Shown: positions 1-12,344 of the stretch, piece by piece | Layout: each line of letters starts with the position of its first letter | How positions within the stretch are numbered: the stretch's first letter is position 1 | Assembly: GCA_028015205.1 (NCBI GenBank) | Contig: JAPWFG010000025.1 | Coordinates: 186,001-250,000, forward strand | Direction of reading: 5' to 3' | Length of the DNA stretch: 64,000 bases | Source of the DNA: Mytilisepta virgata | Lineage: Eukaryota; Mollusca; Bivalvia; Mytilida; Mytilidae | The notes under the pieces: model-generated | Told to the model about the DNA's origin: nothing | Seen by the model: the letters and a program-made list of their open reading frames with translations, nothing else | The model's database searches: none | Made by a program: the position numbers and the translations under genes

Positions 1-2149
1 GTTTTTATAGATGAGAAATACAACTGACTTTTGCAGGAAAAGGGAAGTTTTTCAATTGTGAAATGAATTACAGGATGTATTTGGTTTAATTTTAAATATT
101 CATGATTAATAATATTGAAAGTGTAAATCTAATGTCATGGTAAGCTATATAATTTTTCCAGATCTCAGTAGTAATATACCTGATTCCCCGGGATATGTAG
201 TCTAGATCTCTCGATTCGCTATACTCGAGCTTGTAGCAACTACCCTGAATTCCAAATAATACAAACGTCGAAGTAGTAGACAGATGAACCAGGGCTATGA
301 ATAATCACGCATTCTTCGTTCCCTCAAAAATTCTTTGGCAGATATTAAGACTTGATAGAAAAATATTCAGATTCTATTTCAAAATTTATAAAGGATAGTC
401 GTGATGAAATTTCTTGAAATATGTTGACCAAAGAGGCTTATGAGTTGGTTGTTTTTGGCAGCTAATCATTTTCGTAAATAACTCAGAATTATAGCAACTG
501 TCATATACGTGGAGGGTTGGCATGCCGTAAACTTAGTTTAACCCCCTGTTTTCATTTGAAAATGCCTGTACCAAGTCAGAAGTATAACTATTTGGTATCC
601 AGTTGCTCTGGGTATTTACGCTATTCCCTGTTTTGGTAGTTTATCGGACTTTTATATCGACATTTCCCTCTTAGTTCAGTGTTTCGTTATTTAAATATGT
701 GAACATAAAAGCTGTACGACAATGTCCATGCAATTACCACCGGATGCAGGTTTTGAAAACCGTTATTCGCAGACAAGGCAAAATTAATTACAAAGAGAAT
801 TACTATGATCATAAAAATATGACAATTTCTTAACATTATTCCTGGGTTAATTACCTTGGAATATAATCAATTTAATTTCACAATTTTCTTTTTTATTGTA
901 CTTTTATATTTTATATTTTATACAATTGCAAAACTACATCTACATAAGGATTGAACTACACTGATTTGCACACGCGAGATAATCGTTAGTCTTAATTTGA
1001 TTTCAACAAATAGGCAATAAAATACCTATAACATTAAAAAAAATTTTTCGCAAGTATCTTACCAACAGCAACTGAGCAATTTTCTAATCGAAATGAACAA
1101 AATAAAAATTATTTACTCTGGCTATTATTTAAATTATAAAGTATATTTCCGAATAATGTATCCGAACAACCTCGGGTCCAGGTTTTCCAAAAGGGGGCGT
1201 AAATTGTTTCCCGAGCAGATCGAACGAAAAAATAGATCGAAGGGCAAAAGGGCATGGTGCTGCCCAAGAATCCGAGAAGCTTCTGGGTAGACGCTGCAAA
1301 ATCCTGAATTCGCAGAGATTCGCAGAGATTTCGCGAGTGCTTTGTTCACTTTCGGAATTAGAATTTCGAAAGGATAGTTTCGAAGGAATTTGCCTAATCC
1401 ACCCAAAAACTGACACATAGGTCTTGTTTTTTTTCAATTCCAAACAATAAAACATCTAAAAGAGAAGAGAACTCAGCGAAAACGGCAGCCGAACGATGCA
1501 ATTGTATCCAAACCTGATGTCCAGAGATGAAGAGACGAGAGAAAGAAAAAAAAAAAAAAAAAAACAGGTAAAACTCGGACTCTACGAGAAGCTGGTAGTT
1601 GAGGCCAGGTGCTCCGTTAGGGTAAGCGTCTTCTGCAAAATATTACAATATATGATGGTCACTGCTTAACGTTGTAAATCCGTGTAATTTTAAGTCGAGA
1701 ACTAGTGTGAACATACTACGAATTCTACAGTTAAATGAAACAACGCATGTCATGGTTACTTTGTGATCCATCGCTTGAACTCAGGACAGGAATGAAATGA
1801 TCAAGTGCGGTCATCTCTCGTGTTTACTTAAAGCGGTAGCCGAAAATCCACAGACAACTGCACAAGTATATCGTTAGTTTTAGATCGCAAATATTAACTA
1901 CTGACTAAAAATGAAGAAAACATACAAAACATGAGCGCGGGCCGGGTGTTAGGGCACACGCCTTCTACGCCCCCTACTGGATTCGCCACTGATGGAAGAT
2001 AAAATAAAGGTAAACTAAGATGATCTATTCTATTTTCTTTACCTAGACGAACTATCTTACAATGCAATCATTTGTTTTCAATAAATTGTGCATTTTAGTA
2101 ACACTATCAATTAAATTGCACAGAAAATTGAGACTGGTCAATCTCTAAA
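1..2149. other. No supported gene; low-copy and repeat-like sequence
   Basis: No exon or domain was recognised. There is a slightly GC-richer patch at about 1160-1460, with open frames on both strands that look like chance, and a poly-A run near 1544-1564. The phrase around 1605-1625 (aggtgctccg) resembles Penelope-like 3' remnants elsewhere in the window. Confidence 0.4.
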
Positions 2150-2198
2150 ATGAAGGTGCTTTTATTGTTTCTGTACATAAGCCTGTTGAAATCTTTAG
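2150..2198 (+). CDS. Candidate isolated first exon coding a signal peptide
   Basis: ATG, then 16 codons reading MKVLLLFLYISLLKSL, then one base and a GTGAGA donor. The positive residue, leucine-rich core and phase-1 exit are typical of secretory first exons in animal genes. No continuing plus-strand exon was found, and the large gene here runs the other way. It may be the first exon of a gene whose other exons I could not see, a remnant left by duplication or inversion, or chance. Confidence 0.35.
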
Positions 2199-3689
2199 GT
2201 GAGAAATTAATCATTTTTGCAATATTTGCTATAGCTTATTATCCTGCATAAATGTTTCATTCAATCAGGGACATAAAATAACCGAATCACTGAACGATAA
2301 TAAAAAAATCCGAAATTAAAGCTGCATTTTTCATCAATTTGGGATTCATTAGTTTTTGCTGAAGGCATAAAATTAAAAAAAATAATATAAAGAGTTAAAG
2401 ATCAAATTAAACAATGATTAAAAGAGTAAAAACAAAACCATTTCATATGTGCATGTATAAGGACGAGATACTTTTTAGTTTTTACAAATATTTTATATTT
2501 TTGTTACAGTCAATGTGAAGTATAAATTATGATCAAGTGTCAAAATACTTGCAACTGAGTTGTATTTCTGTCCCTTCTTTAACATATGAAAATATATTAC
2601 GTCTGTTGCCATAAGTATGAGACCAAAATTACCAACAAACATACTTTTTATGATATATTTTCTAAATAGCTCTTTTTGAAATATATACATCAAATAACAG
2701 ACACGCACACAAATTGTGAGATTTCCATCTTCCTTATATTAATTTAGAAGTTGTCAGACAAATTTACCTGAATTTAATCCTGAACCAGTACAACATAAAC
2801 ATATAAATATTTGTATGAAGAATGATAGGCTGTAGTCATTATCTCATTTAAATGTAAAAATTATTTTTTTAATTGAAAATACATGTACTTGATTGTTTAT
2901 TTTCGGGAAAACTGTAGACTGTTATGGCCTGAAATGTCTGTTTATTCAGCAAAATAGATAAATTTGGCGTTGTACAGCAACATTGTTGAAACAACTGACC
3001 TTTAAACCCTTCATGGTACATAACTATAACATTTGTGCAAGTCGGAAATAGTTAAATTGATATAACATGATCAAGTGTTTGGTCAAGTGTTTGTATGATA
3101 CTTCCTCGTCTGAAAACAAATTAAAATTGAAAAATGATAAAAAGTTACTGAGCAGTCGAATTGATCAGGGGGAAATATCAATAGGTAAAAATAACACCGC
3201 CCCCCCTCCCCCAAAAAAAAGAAAAAAGAAGAAAACAATGAAGACAAACAATCCTTATTGTTGGGGTTAAATTCAACTGTGAGCCAAATGTCTTGCATAA
3301 CGATCATGCACTTATGCGTCCAGAGACGATATTCTTTTAACCGAATATGATAAAAAGTTTACCGATGGTATCGGAACCAAATCCAATTCGTGGTAAAGAC
3401 ATGGAAAACACAGCAGATAGTGGACGAACATTTTTAAATAGTCATGACAAATGGAATTTAATGTCTGCAAAACATTTCCATTTTTCTGATACATATTTTA
3501 TCACATCGCTTTATCTAAAGAAATCCAAGAATCTGATTTAAAATACATGAAATATTATTTCCTAATATAGTAAAATATTTCCTTATTTAAAACGTATTTA
3601 TTTAAACAATAGATATTTTTTTAGGGAATATGAGCGCATTTTACAATAATATACAGCTAGTGTTGCTGCTAAAACGAGCAATGATATCT

Positions 3690-3930
3690 AAATTGCTAGA
3701 AATTTATGCGTGGCTGCCATTTTTCTTGACAAAACGTGATGAACTTGTTGTTTCAATCGATATTTAAATTGAGAATGTAGTGTGGCAGTGTATAGTGTAG
3801 AGAAGTCGAATGTTTTTATGCTTTTGTGTGCATCCAAAGATTTGATTGTAAATATTGTAGTAAATATTTTGAGTTTTTAAGAATCCACACCTGATTGAAG
3901 CCACTTCATATTTGTAAAAAGAAGTGATTT
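3690..3930 (-). pseudogene. Fragment of Penelope-like reverse transcriptase
   Basis: On the minus strand the segment reads SIKTFDFSTLYTAT, then a basic stretch, then stops. This is the conserved upstream RT block (K-T-F-D-F-S-T-L-Y-T-x-I-P-H) of Penelope-like elements. It aligns by eye with 20330-20500, a larger copy in the same orientation. It carries in-frame stops and is plainly dead. Confidence 0.55.
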
Positions 3931-4747
3931 AATGAAAATAAACGAATACAACTCCTTTGCTTTAATTTGGTTTTACCTTAAAACTTCAGTCTCGTAGCAT
4001 CATCACTTTTTTCTACAAATATTAATAAGACTAGAAATTTCCTGCAGTATATGACATAAATCTGCCTGCCTGCATGGTACTTAGTAACTTAGTCAAAACT
4101 TCGAAAATAGTCGACCTCAATTAAAAGGTCACCTGTCTTAGGCTTCCATTTTTTCTCTGTCCTAATGGTGGATGCTAAATACAAGCTTGACTGTATACGT
4201 TTTAGTCAGTTTTTAAGCTTTTCTATACTTACAGTCAAGAGTGGTAGCTTTAGCGCATTAAATGTCTGGTCGAGCTACACGGTCAAGTCCACCTTTTCTA
4301 TGTGTACCGAATTTTTTCGTTGGGGGGGGGGGGGGGGTGGGTATCGGGTCACTTCCCTTATACTTATATATTAAGACATGCCAGGAAATGTTAGTGGGGA
4401 TAATTTTTATGCGATGATATATGATTGGGTCTTACTTTTGATTAATAAGAAGATCAGCTAATTGATGTTGTCGATCTTTTACAGGGAATCTGACCATATT
4501 ATCCCCAGATAATTGGATAATAAAGAGTCAACGTAGGATATTATAAGATATATCTAATCTGGATGATGCAAGAAATATGTAACTGGGTAGGGATTTCCGG
4601 AAATGTCAATATATGATTGGGGGCGGTTTCAAAATTACTTGAAGCGGCCCTCCCCATCTCCCGTGCATATTTTACACATACTTAAATGAAAAATTTTATG
4701 TAAAATGGAATACATATGTTTTATCCTTTCTACATTTTGCTGTTGTT

Positions 4748-4750
<3 letters not shown>

Positions 4751-4792
<42 letters not shown>
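4751..4792. repeat. (TA)n microsatellite
   Basis: About 21 uninterrupted TA units, seen directly. Confidence 0.95.
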
Positions 4793-4795
<3 letters not shown>

Positions 4796-5493
4796 CGGAC
4801 ATGTTCGCGTTTGAGGGGTTCACTTCAGCATGACGACTTGCCTTGTATATCTTATCCACATACTGTACGTAGCCCCGTAAGAATGCAACGATTTGATTTT
4901 AGGGGGGGGGCTGGCTAGGGTCTAATGTTTCATTCTTCCAATTTTATTGTCGAAATTTGGCCCTGGATTTTTTTCGCCCGCTATTCGACCTAAATTTTTA
5001 TTTTCATTTTAACCAAAAAATTTCCTGATTGACACTGGTCCTGCATTTTTATTTCAAATTTGATAGTAGCCCTACCATACAAAATCAAATGGTTGCTCCT
5101 TACGTTTGTTGACTTTTTATAAATTTTTGATGTTAGTTCAGCTACAAACTTTTTTGTCAGTTTTGAATTGTGTATTCTTCAGTCAGTTTTCAGTTCTTTA
5201 CTTGCATAGTTTTTGAGCATGCATGTGTTTGTCTAACTATTTTGCATGCAATGTTATATTCTATGTGTATGTGTTGGATTTTATATCAATAGAACTTTGA
5301 ACTTTGAACTTTGTTTAGAAATAAAAATCGAAACCGTCACGGAACGTGACTCAGTTCACGCATATGTTGGGTTTATCAAATTAAGATACGATAATTAAAG
5401 CAATTACTATATGAAATTAGAAAGTATATTACATGCACTCAGTATTTAATGTTATATAATATTTCTGACGATCGTCGGCTCAGAGGTAAAACG

Positions 5494-6161
5494 CTCGGGG
5501 GGGGGGGGGGGCACTTCTATACTTAATTGATAGGGGGTGCCGCTGGGGCTCTGTAACCCCACCCTTTTCATATAATTAAAATTTTTAAAATGTATACCTT
5601 TTCATATATTGCATAGATAAAAATGTAACCTTTTCCCATATTATATTGGTTGACTGTGCGGTGTAGAAGAGGAAAAATGTGTGGATAAAAAAAACAGGAA
5701 CAACCAGAGACATAATAGAAGAAGAATTAACAAATAATACCAAAAAAATTAAAAAATAAAGAGTACATGCAGCAACCCAATTAAAAAACCAAGGGTGAAT
5801 TCAGGGGATCTGTATCTGTATCTGTATTAGGAAATCTCTCCTTCAAAGGAGCACTTCATAAAGAATAGGAGGTTTTCGGGAAGATTTTTGTCATGTGGGA
5901 ACCACATTCCGGAATAAAAGAGAAAATGCTCGAGAGAAAATGACGCTCAGATTTCGGCTGTGTCCCCTGTGAAAAAATCTAAGGGAAAAAAACTGAGGAA
6001 AAATCTGAGCCAAAAATACAGGACTTTTCGTATAACAAGTAATGTGTACTTAGTTGACCTTATGATATATTTATGATAGTTTTCCCGACCTATTCACATA
6101 TTTTCAAGCTTGAAAAGGTGACCTATTCCAGCGGCACGTCCTGTCACCTTGTATATAGGAA

Positions 6162-6196
<35 letters not shown>

Positions 6197-6198
6197 AG
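5494..6198. mobile_element. MITE with poly-G/poly-C terminal inverted repeats and 8-bp target duplication
   Basis: The left end reads CTCGGGG (15 G) GCACTTCTATA and then GTGCCGCTGG. The right end carries the reverse: CCAGCGGCAC, TATAGGAAGTGC, a 31-base C run and CCCGAG. Both ends are flanked by GTAAAACG (5486-5493 and 6199-6206). About 705 bp with no coding capacity, so a non-autonomous DNA transposon. An 8-bp duplication is typical of hAT elements, but the family is unproven. Confidence 0.72.
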
Positions 6199-6206
6199 GT
6201 AAAACG

Positions 6207-8143
6207 GCTATAAAATTTCAGTACGCGAATTTAATAGTATAGATGTACCTTCCAGTATAACATTGCAGTTCTAGCAAGCGGTGACCTTTGAGGTAATCAT
6301 ATTGTATTGGTTTCTATAGTATGTGTTATACACCAGATTGTAATGATAGATAAGAGGGAGGTATGGTAACTCATAAAACAGGTTTACACCACCACTGTTC
6401 AGAGTCTGTACCAAGTAACTATCCTGATTCTTTGTTGTGTATATGCGTGTGTTTTTTGCTCTTTTATGTTATTTTTCTCCAGGGTTCTGTCTGTTAAGTT
6501 GCTTTGATTATTTGTTATGTTATCATTTATCTTTTCTGACATCTATGTTGTTGTTTTCCAGTTTTTTCATTTCTAGTTGGCAGTCAGTTTGATAGTAGGG
6601 GTGCATAATAGGTGTTCACAGTTTTTTTATATACCTTAGATTGTGAAGTTAAATAAAGGGACCTTTGGGTACCAGATTAAGAGTATCTATACAATGTCAT
6701 ACAAACTTTGTTGACTCTGCCTTTTTGTTTTGCTCTTTTGTTTTCTTTTCGTCAAGGGATTGTCGATTAGAAAACGTTAATTGATTGATATTGTATGTTA
6801 CTATTCTCTTAGCTGTTTTCATGATTGTTTATGTTCGTAAGAATTTCCTAAATTTCTCAAGATTCGATAAACAAATAATGGCTCATCATGGAAAACGTCT
6901 TAAAACCGAAAAAAGAAAAGGGTATTTCCTTTTCTGCATCATTTTTTATTCATATATATACTGTAGATCCTGCATGATGTTAAGTACGAATATTTCATAG
7001 AATTAGTTAATTTAAAAATCAAAACAACGCTGAAAACGTTTTTCAACAGAGCACGTTTCAATGTTGTAGTAATTTCGGAAAACCAATGGGGTTATCATGA
7101 ATTAACGTGTCCTTCAGCTTTTAATTGAACAGGTTATCTGTTTTGACTATCGTAACGCCAATTTTTGGTATCTTTTGTAGTTGGGTTATATTTTTAGTAG
7201 TAAATGTAGATATGCATTTTGGTTCATAATTGATGTCGTTGAATTTGTGTTTTGTTTAATATACTACATTACCCCGAAATGTTGACACGGAATCAAAATA
7301 ATCATAATTATGATATTGAAAATCGCATTGGTTTAAAATTTTTTTAAAGTTTTATATTTAATTGTAATTAGAATATATATCAACATTTTCAATTGATCTA
7401 TAAAACTTGATTTTTTCTTCATTCCTTTTTGTCCGATTTTCTGTTAAAATGTAGTTAATATATACATATATACCTGAAAGAACTCCGAAATTACTACAGG
7501 GTTGTACATTTTATACAAATATTTAAAATACACAACTAAGACGAAATATTGATTCAACACACAAATTATATTTACAACTTTAATTCATTTTTAAAAATCA
7601 ACATCACACAGTTAGATTTTATATATGATAGAGTTGCTAATTTCTTCAATAAATGAACCTTTTTGTAACATGATTATTGAAACTATTTTGTTAACCGTTT
7701 TTGAAATTTGTCGAAGAAAAGGTGAATATTTCAACATTAAATATATACTTGTTTATTTCATCTATGAGTATTTTAAATAAATTTACACACATTGTTATTA
7801 TAGTAAAATTATGATAACATCCTCCAGTTCCACAAAAAGTTGGAAATGTTTATACTTACACAGAAACACACAAGTTTTAGAAAAAAATTGTTTATAATTC
7901 ATCTTGGAAATTCAAATTGAAATTTTTAGTTAAGAGGAATGGATAAATTATAGGAGCACACACAATGTATAAATATATTCACAAAATTGAGCATTAATAA
8001 TGATATACAAAAGTTAAAATGTATCGGAACGATATTTGCACTCTACATTAGTTAATAATTTACACAAGGAATAAACTAGTTCCGTTTCTGGTTTTAGTTT
8101 TTGCACTGTTTCACGACAAAGATTTACATTTTATATCTGCACG
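6207..8143. other. Gene-free sequence 3' of the RPTP gene
   Basis: No exon was recognised. The stretch 6240-6480 resembles 38930-39130 and 42995-43220 (cagttctaacaagc..., ...ttatacaccag...), a dispersed repeat. The part nearest 8143 is probably the RPTP 3' UTR. Confidence 0.4.
7752..7757 (-). promoter_or_regulatory. Candidate polyadenylation signal of the RPTP gene
   Basis: AATAAA on the minus strand about 390 bases past the stop. It is the first canonical hexamer I noticed downstream, but AATAAA is common in such AT-rich DNA, so this is weak. Confidence 0.2.
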
Positions 8144-8242
8144 CTAAGAGAAGTTTATTTCATTAACAAGTTCCACATTTTCATACACCAAGTCTTGTTC
8201 CAAATACTCTTTTATGCAACGGTAACAGTATTCATACTGGTC
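8144..8242 (-). CDS. RPTP exon 27: end of D2, C-terminal tail and stop
   Basis: 99 bp, DQYEYCYRCIKEYLEQ then DLVYENVELVNEINFS and a TAG stop at 8144-8146. DQYEYCY is the last D2 helix. The tail motif YENV fits pYxN, reminiscent of the C-terminal GRB2-binding tyrosine of RPTP alpha. Confidence 0.92.
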   Translation of the reverse strand, partial: DQYEYCYRCIKEYLEQDLVYENVELVNEINFS

Positions 8243-8848
8243 CTGGAATATAACATTACATAAGAAGAAAAATTAAAAAGACAATAACATTAACATGCAT
8301 TTGTAAACATCTAACATTGCTGAAAGAAATTCATAATAATGACAACATTTTTCCTGAAAATGGCCTATTTGTTAATAATGGGTACCTCCTGGTAACGTTG
8401 TGTTCATTTGCAATGAAAGTGTGTATTGGTTTCTTGTTCACAACAATTATGACGTCTTGTTCTCCCTTGATATCGCACCAAGAAAGCGCCTCCTAAACTA
8501 AGCTATAATTTTTATGATTTTTACCAGAAAAGATTTGTACTCACCGCGCGTGGAACCTCGCATTTATACACATTTTTAAGGCTTTTAAAAATAACATGTA
8601 TATTTTCCGACAATGTATACATATGATATAATTATATAATTCATGCCATTTTCTGTATATCTTATATGAGTAGTCAAACAATTACCGTTAGATGGTATGC
8701 TATTTCTTCATAAAATAAACTCTTTACTAAATATTTTGATTAATTTGAGAGGTGTTATTTTGCTAGATCAAAGGTTTACCAACATTCTGTTCCACAAAAA
8801 AATGACAGCATATAAGAAAGGTTTTTTGATAGCATTTGCAAAACATAC

Positions 8849-8984
8849 AAAACTAGTAATGAATTCTGGCCTTCTCGTTTGCATGGTCCTGACAACCTGG
8901 AATATGTCAACTTCATCATCCATAGTCATCTTCTCTATAACTAAGCTGAGTGCTAAAGCCAAACCACTTCTTGTACACCCATCT
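8849..8984 (-). CDS. RPTP exon 26: PTP D2 degenerate P-loop
   Basis: 136 bp, DGCTRSGLALALSLVIEKMT to TRRPEFITSF. With exon 25 the P-loop reads VCRDGCTRSG: cysteine and arginine kept, Ala-Gly changed to Asp-Gly, as in inactive D2 domains of many receptor PTPs. The donor is GTATGT. Confidence 0.9.
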
Positions 8985-9574
8985 CTACGAAAAGAGTACA
9001 AATATTAAGGATATTTAGATTCCTTTCATGATAACATGTTTTTCATTGGCTAAAGACATCCTAGATGATGTTTGCTACTTGTCGAATACTTTGATATTCT
9101 AAATACGATAGTAAATATACAAATTTACTGCATGTGATGTGAATTTACTCTTAGACAGCATGTTCTTTATCATTTCTTGTTCGTCTTAGATTCATTTTGA
9201 GAATATTGCAATTAAATAAACGAAAAAGTATAAAACAATACACACAGCATATCTAGCATTAAGCTCATTCAATAACGGTGTGTTCGCTTATAGATTTTAC
9301 TAGATCGCATTTTTTATTTCCACACTTCACATTACGACATTCATTATTCTGTTTTTGTGTTATTGGTTTGTTTTTTTATATTATCTTTTGGTTTTTGTAT
9401 TTGTAATTTTAAATGATGAGATTTAAATCCACATATTAGGTATACATTGATCACATATAGAAATACTTGACCGTTTGCCAGATGCATTCTAGGCAATTCC
9501 TTTGTAATGGTGAACTCGAGTTCCAAATATTTATTTGGATTTAGAAATCAATTAAACATAATTTGAAGACTTAC

Positions 9575-9723
9575 CTACAAACAATAACAACTGGCCCTTG
9601 GTTGCTTCTTTGATGTCTTGATATGCTTTTGAGAAGCCTAAAGATAATTTTTGGAGAGGGTAAGGCATTTTGGTCACCTGTCCATTCTGTTGTCTTCAAA
9701 ACTGTTATTGTTCGTGAATCGCT
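9575..9723 (-). CDS. RPTP exon 25: PTP D2 degenerate WPD loop and cysteine
   Basis: 149 bp, SDSRTITVLKTTEWTGDQNA and ending GPVVIVC plus two bases. WTG replaces WPD, so the general acid is gone. The cysteine is retained and the exon ends at the same place and phase as D1 exon 18. Confidence 0.9.
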
Positions 9724-10106
9724 CTGAAAATATTACAAATTTTACAAAATGAAAATGAACAGACAACATATAACTAAAGTAAAAGCTTTAATGGTAATAT
9801 TATTGTGTACTTTGTCTTCCCAGGGTTCTATTCCATTCGATGTTTACATTTCTTTTTATTTATACACTTTATAGGACTTTTTCACTAGATTTAATTGGGA
9901 TTTAAATTTTCTTTAAAATTGTTACAACTATGTAAAGGCACCTTCCGATATGGAGTCGAATAGAAATACATGAAACCCTAATATTTGAAAAAAAGAATTG
10001 TAAAATACAAATGGAATGTAGATGTAGACTTCAAAAAATTAATACAGGATGCTATGAAACAATTGAATAAAAATTAAAGAATTATATGTTTATAATAATA
10101 TCTTAC

Positions 10107-10211
10107 TTTTTGAGCTAAAAGAATTTCAACCTCGTCCTCTGTCTGATCTTGTGTTTTCCTAACTCTTAAATTTTTGAAATCACGTTTTCCATCACCCCAT
10201 AATGTAGCAAT
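10107..10211 (-). CDS. RPTP exon 24: PTP D2
   Basis: 105 bp, phase 0-0, starting IATLWGDGKRDFKNLRVRKT. It corresponds to D1 exon 17 with the K-C-x-Y-W-P motif eroded to I-A-T-L-W-G. The donor is GTAAGA. Confidence 0.83.
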
Positions 10212-10689
10212 CTGTAAGTTATTTAAGAATAGTTGATTATTAAATACGAAGTATATTCCACTGCATGTTCAACTTTTATATCAAATTTTCCAATATACTA
10301 ATAAACACGATTTAAAAAAAGTATTTTAAAGGTGTTGGTAAATTTAAAAAATAGTTCCATTAGCTCCAATATTCTTAATTTAAGGTTTAAGATACACACA
10401 GGAAAACAAGAGACACATACAAAGGACACCAAACTGCAATATATATGTTCCGTTCAATTGCCGAGAACTAGTATGTATATATTGTCATCTGTGGGTAAAG
10501 TGATTGGTTCTCTTGGTATTGCATAAGAAAAGAATGGCATTTGGAATAAAGCAATAAGTGATTGCTTTGTGCAGTGCATTAGTGATCGACGCAATCGATG
10601 TATTTGGTATTTTATTAAATACTGGGTCATTTTTACAATCTTCAAGCTTTCACGTCCTGTCTAAATAGTGATCTTATTATAAGTTATTT

Positions 10690-11369
10690 GTTCCTTTTGT
10701 TGGACGTGTTTTCCAACAGACAAATGGCATTCCTATGGGTACTAATTGTGCGCCAATACTAGCCGATTTGTTCCTTTACTCCTATGAGGCAGACTTCCTT
10801 GACGGGCTTCTTCAGGAAAAACAGAAGAAGTTAGCCCGTACCTTTAATTTCACTTCCGCTACACATATGATGTTTTATCACTCAACAACTAACGTTTTGG
10901 GAATTTCTTACATCTCATATATCCCAATGAGCTAGAAATTAAGGATACCACAGACACTGCCAAGTCTGCATTTTATCTTGATCTCCACCTCGAAATTGAC
11001 ACCAGAGGAAGGTTGAATACAAAACTTTACGACAAACGGGATGACTTTGACTTTCCAATCGTCAACTTCCCATTTTTGAGCGGCAATATTCCAAAAGCGC
11101 CGGCGTATTGAGTATACATTTCACAACTCAAACGTTATTCCAGAGCTTGTGACATACACATTGACTTCCTGGAAAGAGCTCGGCTCCTGACAGAAAAGTT
11201 GCTCACACAGGGGTACGTTGCTCCTAAGTTGAAGTCATCCTCATTAAAGTTTTATGAGCGTCACCATGACTTGGTTGACAGGTATGAAAAAACCGTTTCC
11301 CAAATGAAAATGGACCTGTTCCATTTATATTATCCTTTCCTCATACCGGATTTGACATGGGCAGCATAG
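10690..11369 (+). pseudogene. Decayed Penelope-like reverse transcriptase in an RPTP intron
   Basis: Plus-strand reading gives QQTNGIPMGTNCAPILADLF, then YSYEADFL, then after frame changes EIKDTTDTAKSAFYLDLHLE and FDFPIVNFPFLSGNIPKAP. These are RT palm motifs of Penelope-like retroelements. The YIDD active-site block expected after NFTS is lost to a deletion, and several frameshifts and stops are present. It lies antisense within the intron between exons 24 and 23. Its 3' flank (11370-11600) recurs in reverse at 34676-34865. Confidence 0.75.
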
Positions 11370-11649
11370 TGGGTGTCCTGCAGGAAGCAGAGACTGCTTA
11401 CTCTTACGGAGGACCTGAGTCTACCCCTATTTTTTGGTGGGGTCCATGTTGTTCATAATTTTCTAGTTTTTAATTGTAGTGCAGGTATTGTTTTGGTCTT
11501 GTCTTCGTCGTTCACCGGAGTTTGTCAGTTGTTACGATTTTTTTCCTCCTTCGAATATCCCTTTGGTATTTCTTGACTTTACGTCATATACAATTTCCCT
11601 CAGTATTAATTGTTTAATTATTTCAAAGATGTTGCAATTTAAAACAAAC

Positions 11650-11775
11650 CTTGTCAAAGGAGTCAAGCAAAACAATAATAGCACTGCCATGGTCGTAAAC
11701 CATTGTCCACAAATCAACAACTGTATCCTTCAGGGGAAACTGCGTTACAATGAACTTACTTTCAACTGAATATCC
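11650..11775 (-). CDS. RPTP exon 23: PTP D2
   Basis: 126 bp, phase 0-0, GYSVESKFIVTQFPLKDTVV then DLWTMVYDHGSAIIVLLDSF. It is equivalent to D1 exons 15 and 16 together. The donor GTTTGT is non-consensus at +3 but frame and homology fix it. Confidence 0.87.
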
Positions 11776-12270
11776 CTGCAAATTAAAATGTTACGAAAGG
11801 ACTTGTTATTTTATATTCAGTGATATATTGTTAATCGTAGTTTGATTTTTATGTTAAGCATTTTTTTTAAATACAACATTCTCGAAGAACTGTAAGCGAA
11901 ACAGGAATTTACACCCCATCCTTTCTCATAAAATATAGCATGATAAACAAACTGGGTTTATCTAATGATAGAAGAAGAGAGAGATATCTCGTCCGTAAGA
12001 GAAGACGGTCAGCACGAAGAGGTGTCACTTTCCTGAAGTTATACACGTCGTGACTGAAATTCCTGTCATTAAAACATATCTCACGCCAATTTTTTCTTCT
12101 CCCTATAACTTCAGGCAGAGAATTCTATTACAGAGATCGATTTAAATTTATCATAGTATAAATTTTAATTCCATGCATTAGATAAAAATCGGTAATTTAC
12201 TCATCTTCCTCGATATAACATTCTAATAAGAGTAAGCACTGCATTCAAATAATAATTGTAAACTACTCAC

Positions 12271-12344
12271 AGGGATGATTATAGCATTTATATAACCATT
12301 CCTACTTGCATCATATGATGTGAGATATGGCCGATAGTCGTTGT
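12271..12344 (-). CDS. RPTP exon 22: PTP D2
   Basis: 74 bp, NDYRPYLTSYDASRNGYINA then IIIP; D2 counterpart of exon 14 (D-Y-I-N-A replaced by G-Y-I-N-A). The donor is GTGAGT. Confidence 0.85.

Larger units (their letters stand above)
2199..5485. other. Gene-poor stretch with simple repeats and an RT fragment
   Basis: No exons were recognised. It holds a C-rich/A-rich tract near 3200-3235, an RT-like remnant (separate entry), a G-run at 4322-4337 and a TA microsatellite at 4751-4792. Confidence 0.4.

Noticed and set aside
186..235. Cluster of CCCGGG, TCTAGA, AGATCT and CTCGAG resembling a cloning linker
   Set aside because: No vector sequence flanks it and the surroundings are ordinary genomic DNA; a chance cluster is possible.
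1129..1455. 108-residue minus-strand open frame
   Set aside because: No domain, overlapping frames on both strands and no splice or promoter support; looks like chance.
4635..4859. Open frame with an isoleucine-tyrosine repeat
   Set aside because: It is a translation of the TA microsatellite.
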